Positions 63,615-64,000 of a stretch of 64,000 bases of DNA are shown one piece after another. Under the pieces are notes generated by a model that saw only the letters and a program-made list of their open reading frames with translations, did not search any database and was not told the DNA's origin. Origin of the DNA: Paludibacteraceae bacterium (GTDB lineage: Bacteria > Bacteroidota > Bacteroidia > Bacteroidales > Paludibacteraceae); the NCBI GenBank assembly GCA_017937025.1, contig JAGBEJ010000012.1, forward strand, positions 62,001 through 126,000. Reading direction: 5' to 3'. Position numbers and translations under genes: made by a program. Within the stretch, counting starts at the first letter, position 1, and each line of letters opens with the position of its first letter.

Positions 63615-64000
63615 GAATAATCCTCCTCTATTAAATTCAACATTTTGATAGTCGCTTTTATAGCAGCTTCAGTCTGATCCGCATCCAATCCACGCACCCG
63701 AAGTTGCTTCTCGTCATGAGTCCAAGTTATGACAGTCTGAACCAAAGCGTCAGTCCTACCTCCTGGCGGAATGCTTACATTATAATTAGAAAGCATCGGG
63801 AATTTCCTCTTTAATTCATACTTATAGATTTTCCTAAGCGCATGAACAAAAGCGTCGAACTGACCATCGCCAGTTGAGTCTGACTCATACTCGACACCGT
63901 TTATGTTTATCTTTATGCTCGCAACAGGTTTTAAACCATAAGCGGTAGTAACCACATAGCTGACAAGCCGCACCTTGTCGTCTGGCGCAGAATGCTTAAG
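63611..64000 (-). CDS. C-terminal part of a LeuA/CimA-type synthase (partial, runs off the window)
   Basis: The frame is open from the window end (64000) to TGA at 63611, about 129 residues. It matches the regulatory dimer domain of 2-isopropylmalate or citramalate synthases: RLVSYVVTTAYGLKPVASIKININGVEYESDSTGDGQFDAFVHALRKI, then the beta-alpha repeats ending RVRGLDADQTEAAIKATIKML. The catalytic barrel lies outside, so leuA and cimA cannot be told apart; the YESDSTGDGQFDA form is commoner in the CimA-like group. Next to leuB, supporting leucine or isoleucine synthesis. Confidence 0.85.
   Translation of the reverse strand, partial: LKHSAPDDKVRLVSYVVTTAYGLKPVASIKININGVEYESDSTGDGQFDAFVHALRKIYKYELKRKFPMLSNYNVSIPPGGRTDALVQTVITWTHDEKQLRVRGLDADQTEAAIKATIKMLNLIEEDYS

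Overview
The window is chromosomal DNA of a Bacteroidota bacterium, almost certainly order Bacteroidales. It has a complete core type IX secretion operon (porP-K-L-M-N), a TonB-dependent receptor style of outer membrane, promoters with the Bacteroidota -7 element TAnnTTTG and little Shine-Dalgarno signal, and the order DUF6089-uppS-bamA-skp-skp. I cannot name a genus. Nearly the whole window is coding and no gene-free stretch reaches 300 bases; the longest gaps (1919-2185, 47733-48026, 44877-45074) hold repeats, inverted repeats and promoters.

Layout. 0-4 kb: a CysE-like acetyltransferase interrupted by an in-frame TAG, a lipoprotein, a Cys-rich TPR protein, a small-palindrome cluster, a DUF1893/ECF-transporter pair and a FISUMP protein. 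4-12 kb: a BtuB-type receptor, a CAU tRNA, then a plus-strand run of HAD phosphatase, acyltransferase, pabB, pabC-like lyase, ybeY, panE and a secreted protein. 12.5-27.3 kb: the envelope block DUF6089-uppS-bamA-skp-skp and murI, split by about 8.7 kb of phosphate genes: TonB receptor, beta-helix lipoprotein, PiT-PhoU transporter, PhoB-like regulator and PhoR-like kinase. Two promoters there carry four 11-bp GTAACA-type direct repeats at the same distance from a -7 element, a convincing Pho box. 27-38 kb: typA, WG-repeat protein, rubrerythrin, TonB-C-like protein, frdCAB, a TPM-domain gene broken by an in-frame TAG, a TerB-DnaJ protein and ilvE. 38-44 kb (minus strand): a T9SS-exported serine protease, WbqC, signal peptidase I, dapB and small envelope proteins. 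44.3-47.8 kb: an AT-rich accessory island with a lipoprotein, an Mrr-like nuclease, an HNH nuclease and a HEPN protein with an LprI-like tail. 48-54.7 kb: cysS, an ABC-F ATPase, nadB, a LolC/E-type permease and rbfA. 54.8-64 kb: the por operon, a small DUF2795-like protein, a methyltransferase, leuB, mgsA and the 3' end of a LeuA/CimA-type synthase.

How they work together. Signal peptidase, BamA/Skp, the por operon and the CTD protease form one export theme. The Pho cluster is a self-contained regulon: sensor, regulator, inner-membrane phosphate importer and an outer-membrane receptor with its surface lipoprotein, the latter a candidate for taking up an unidentified phosphorus source. The AT-rich island looks like acquired defence genes; its activity is inferred from nuclease motifs only. 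Two genes are interrupted by a single TAG with good coding on both sides, while at least four other genes use TAG as a true stop, so a general recoding of TAG is not supported.
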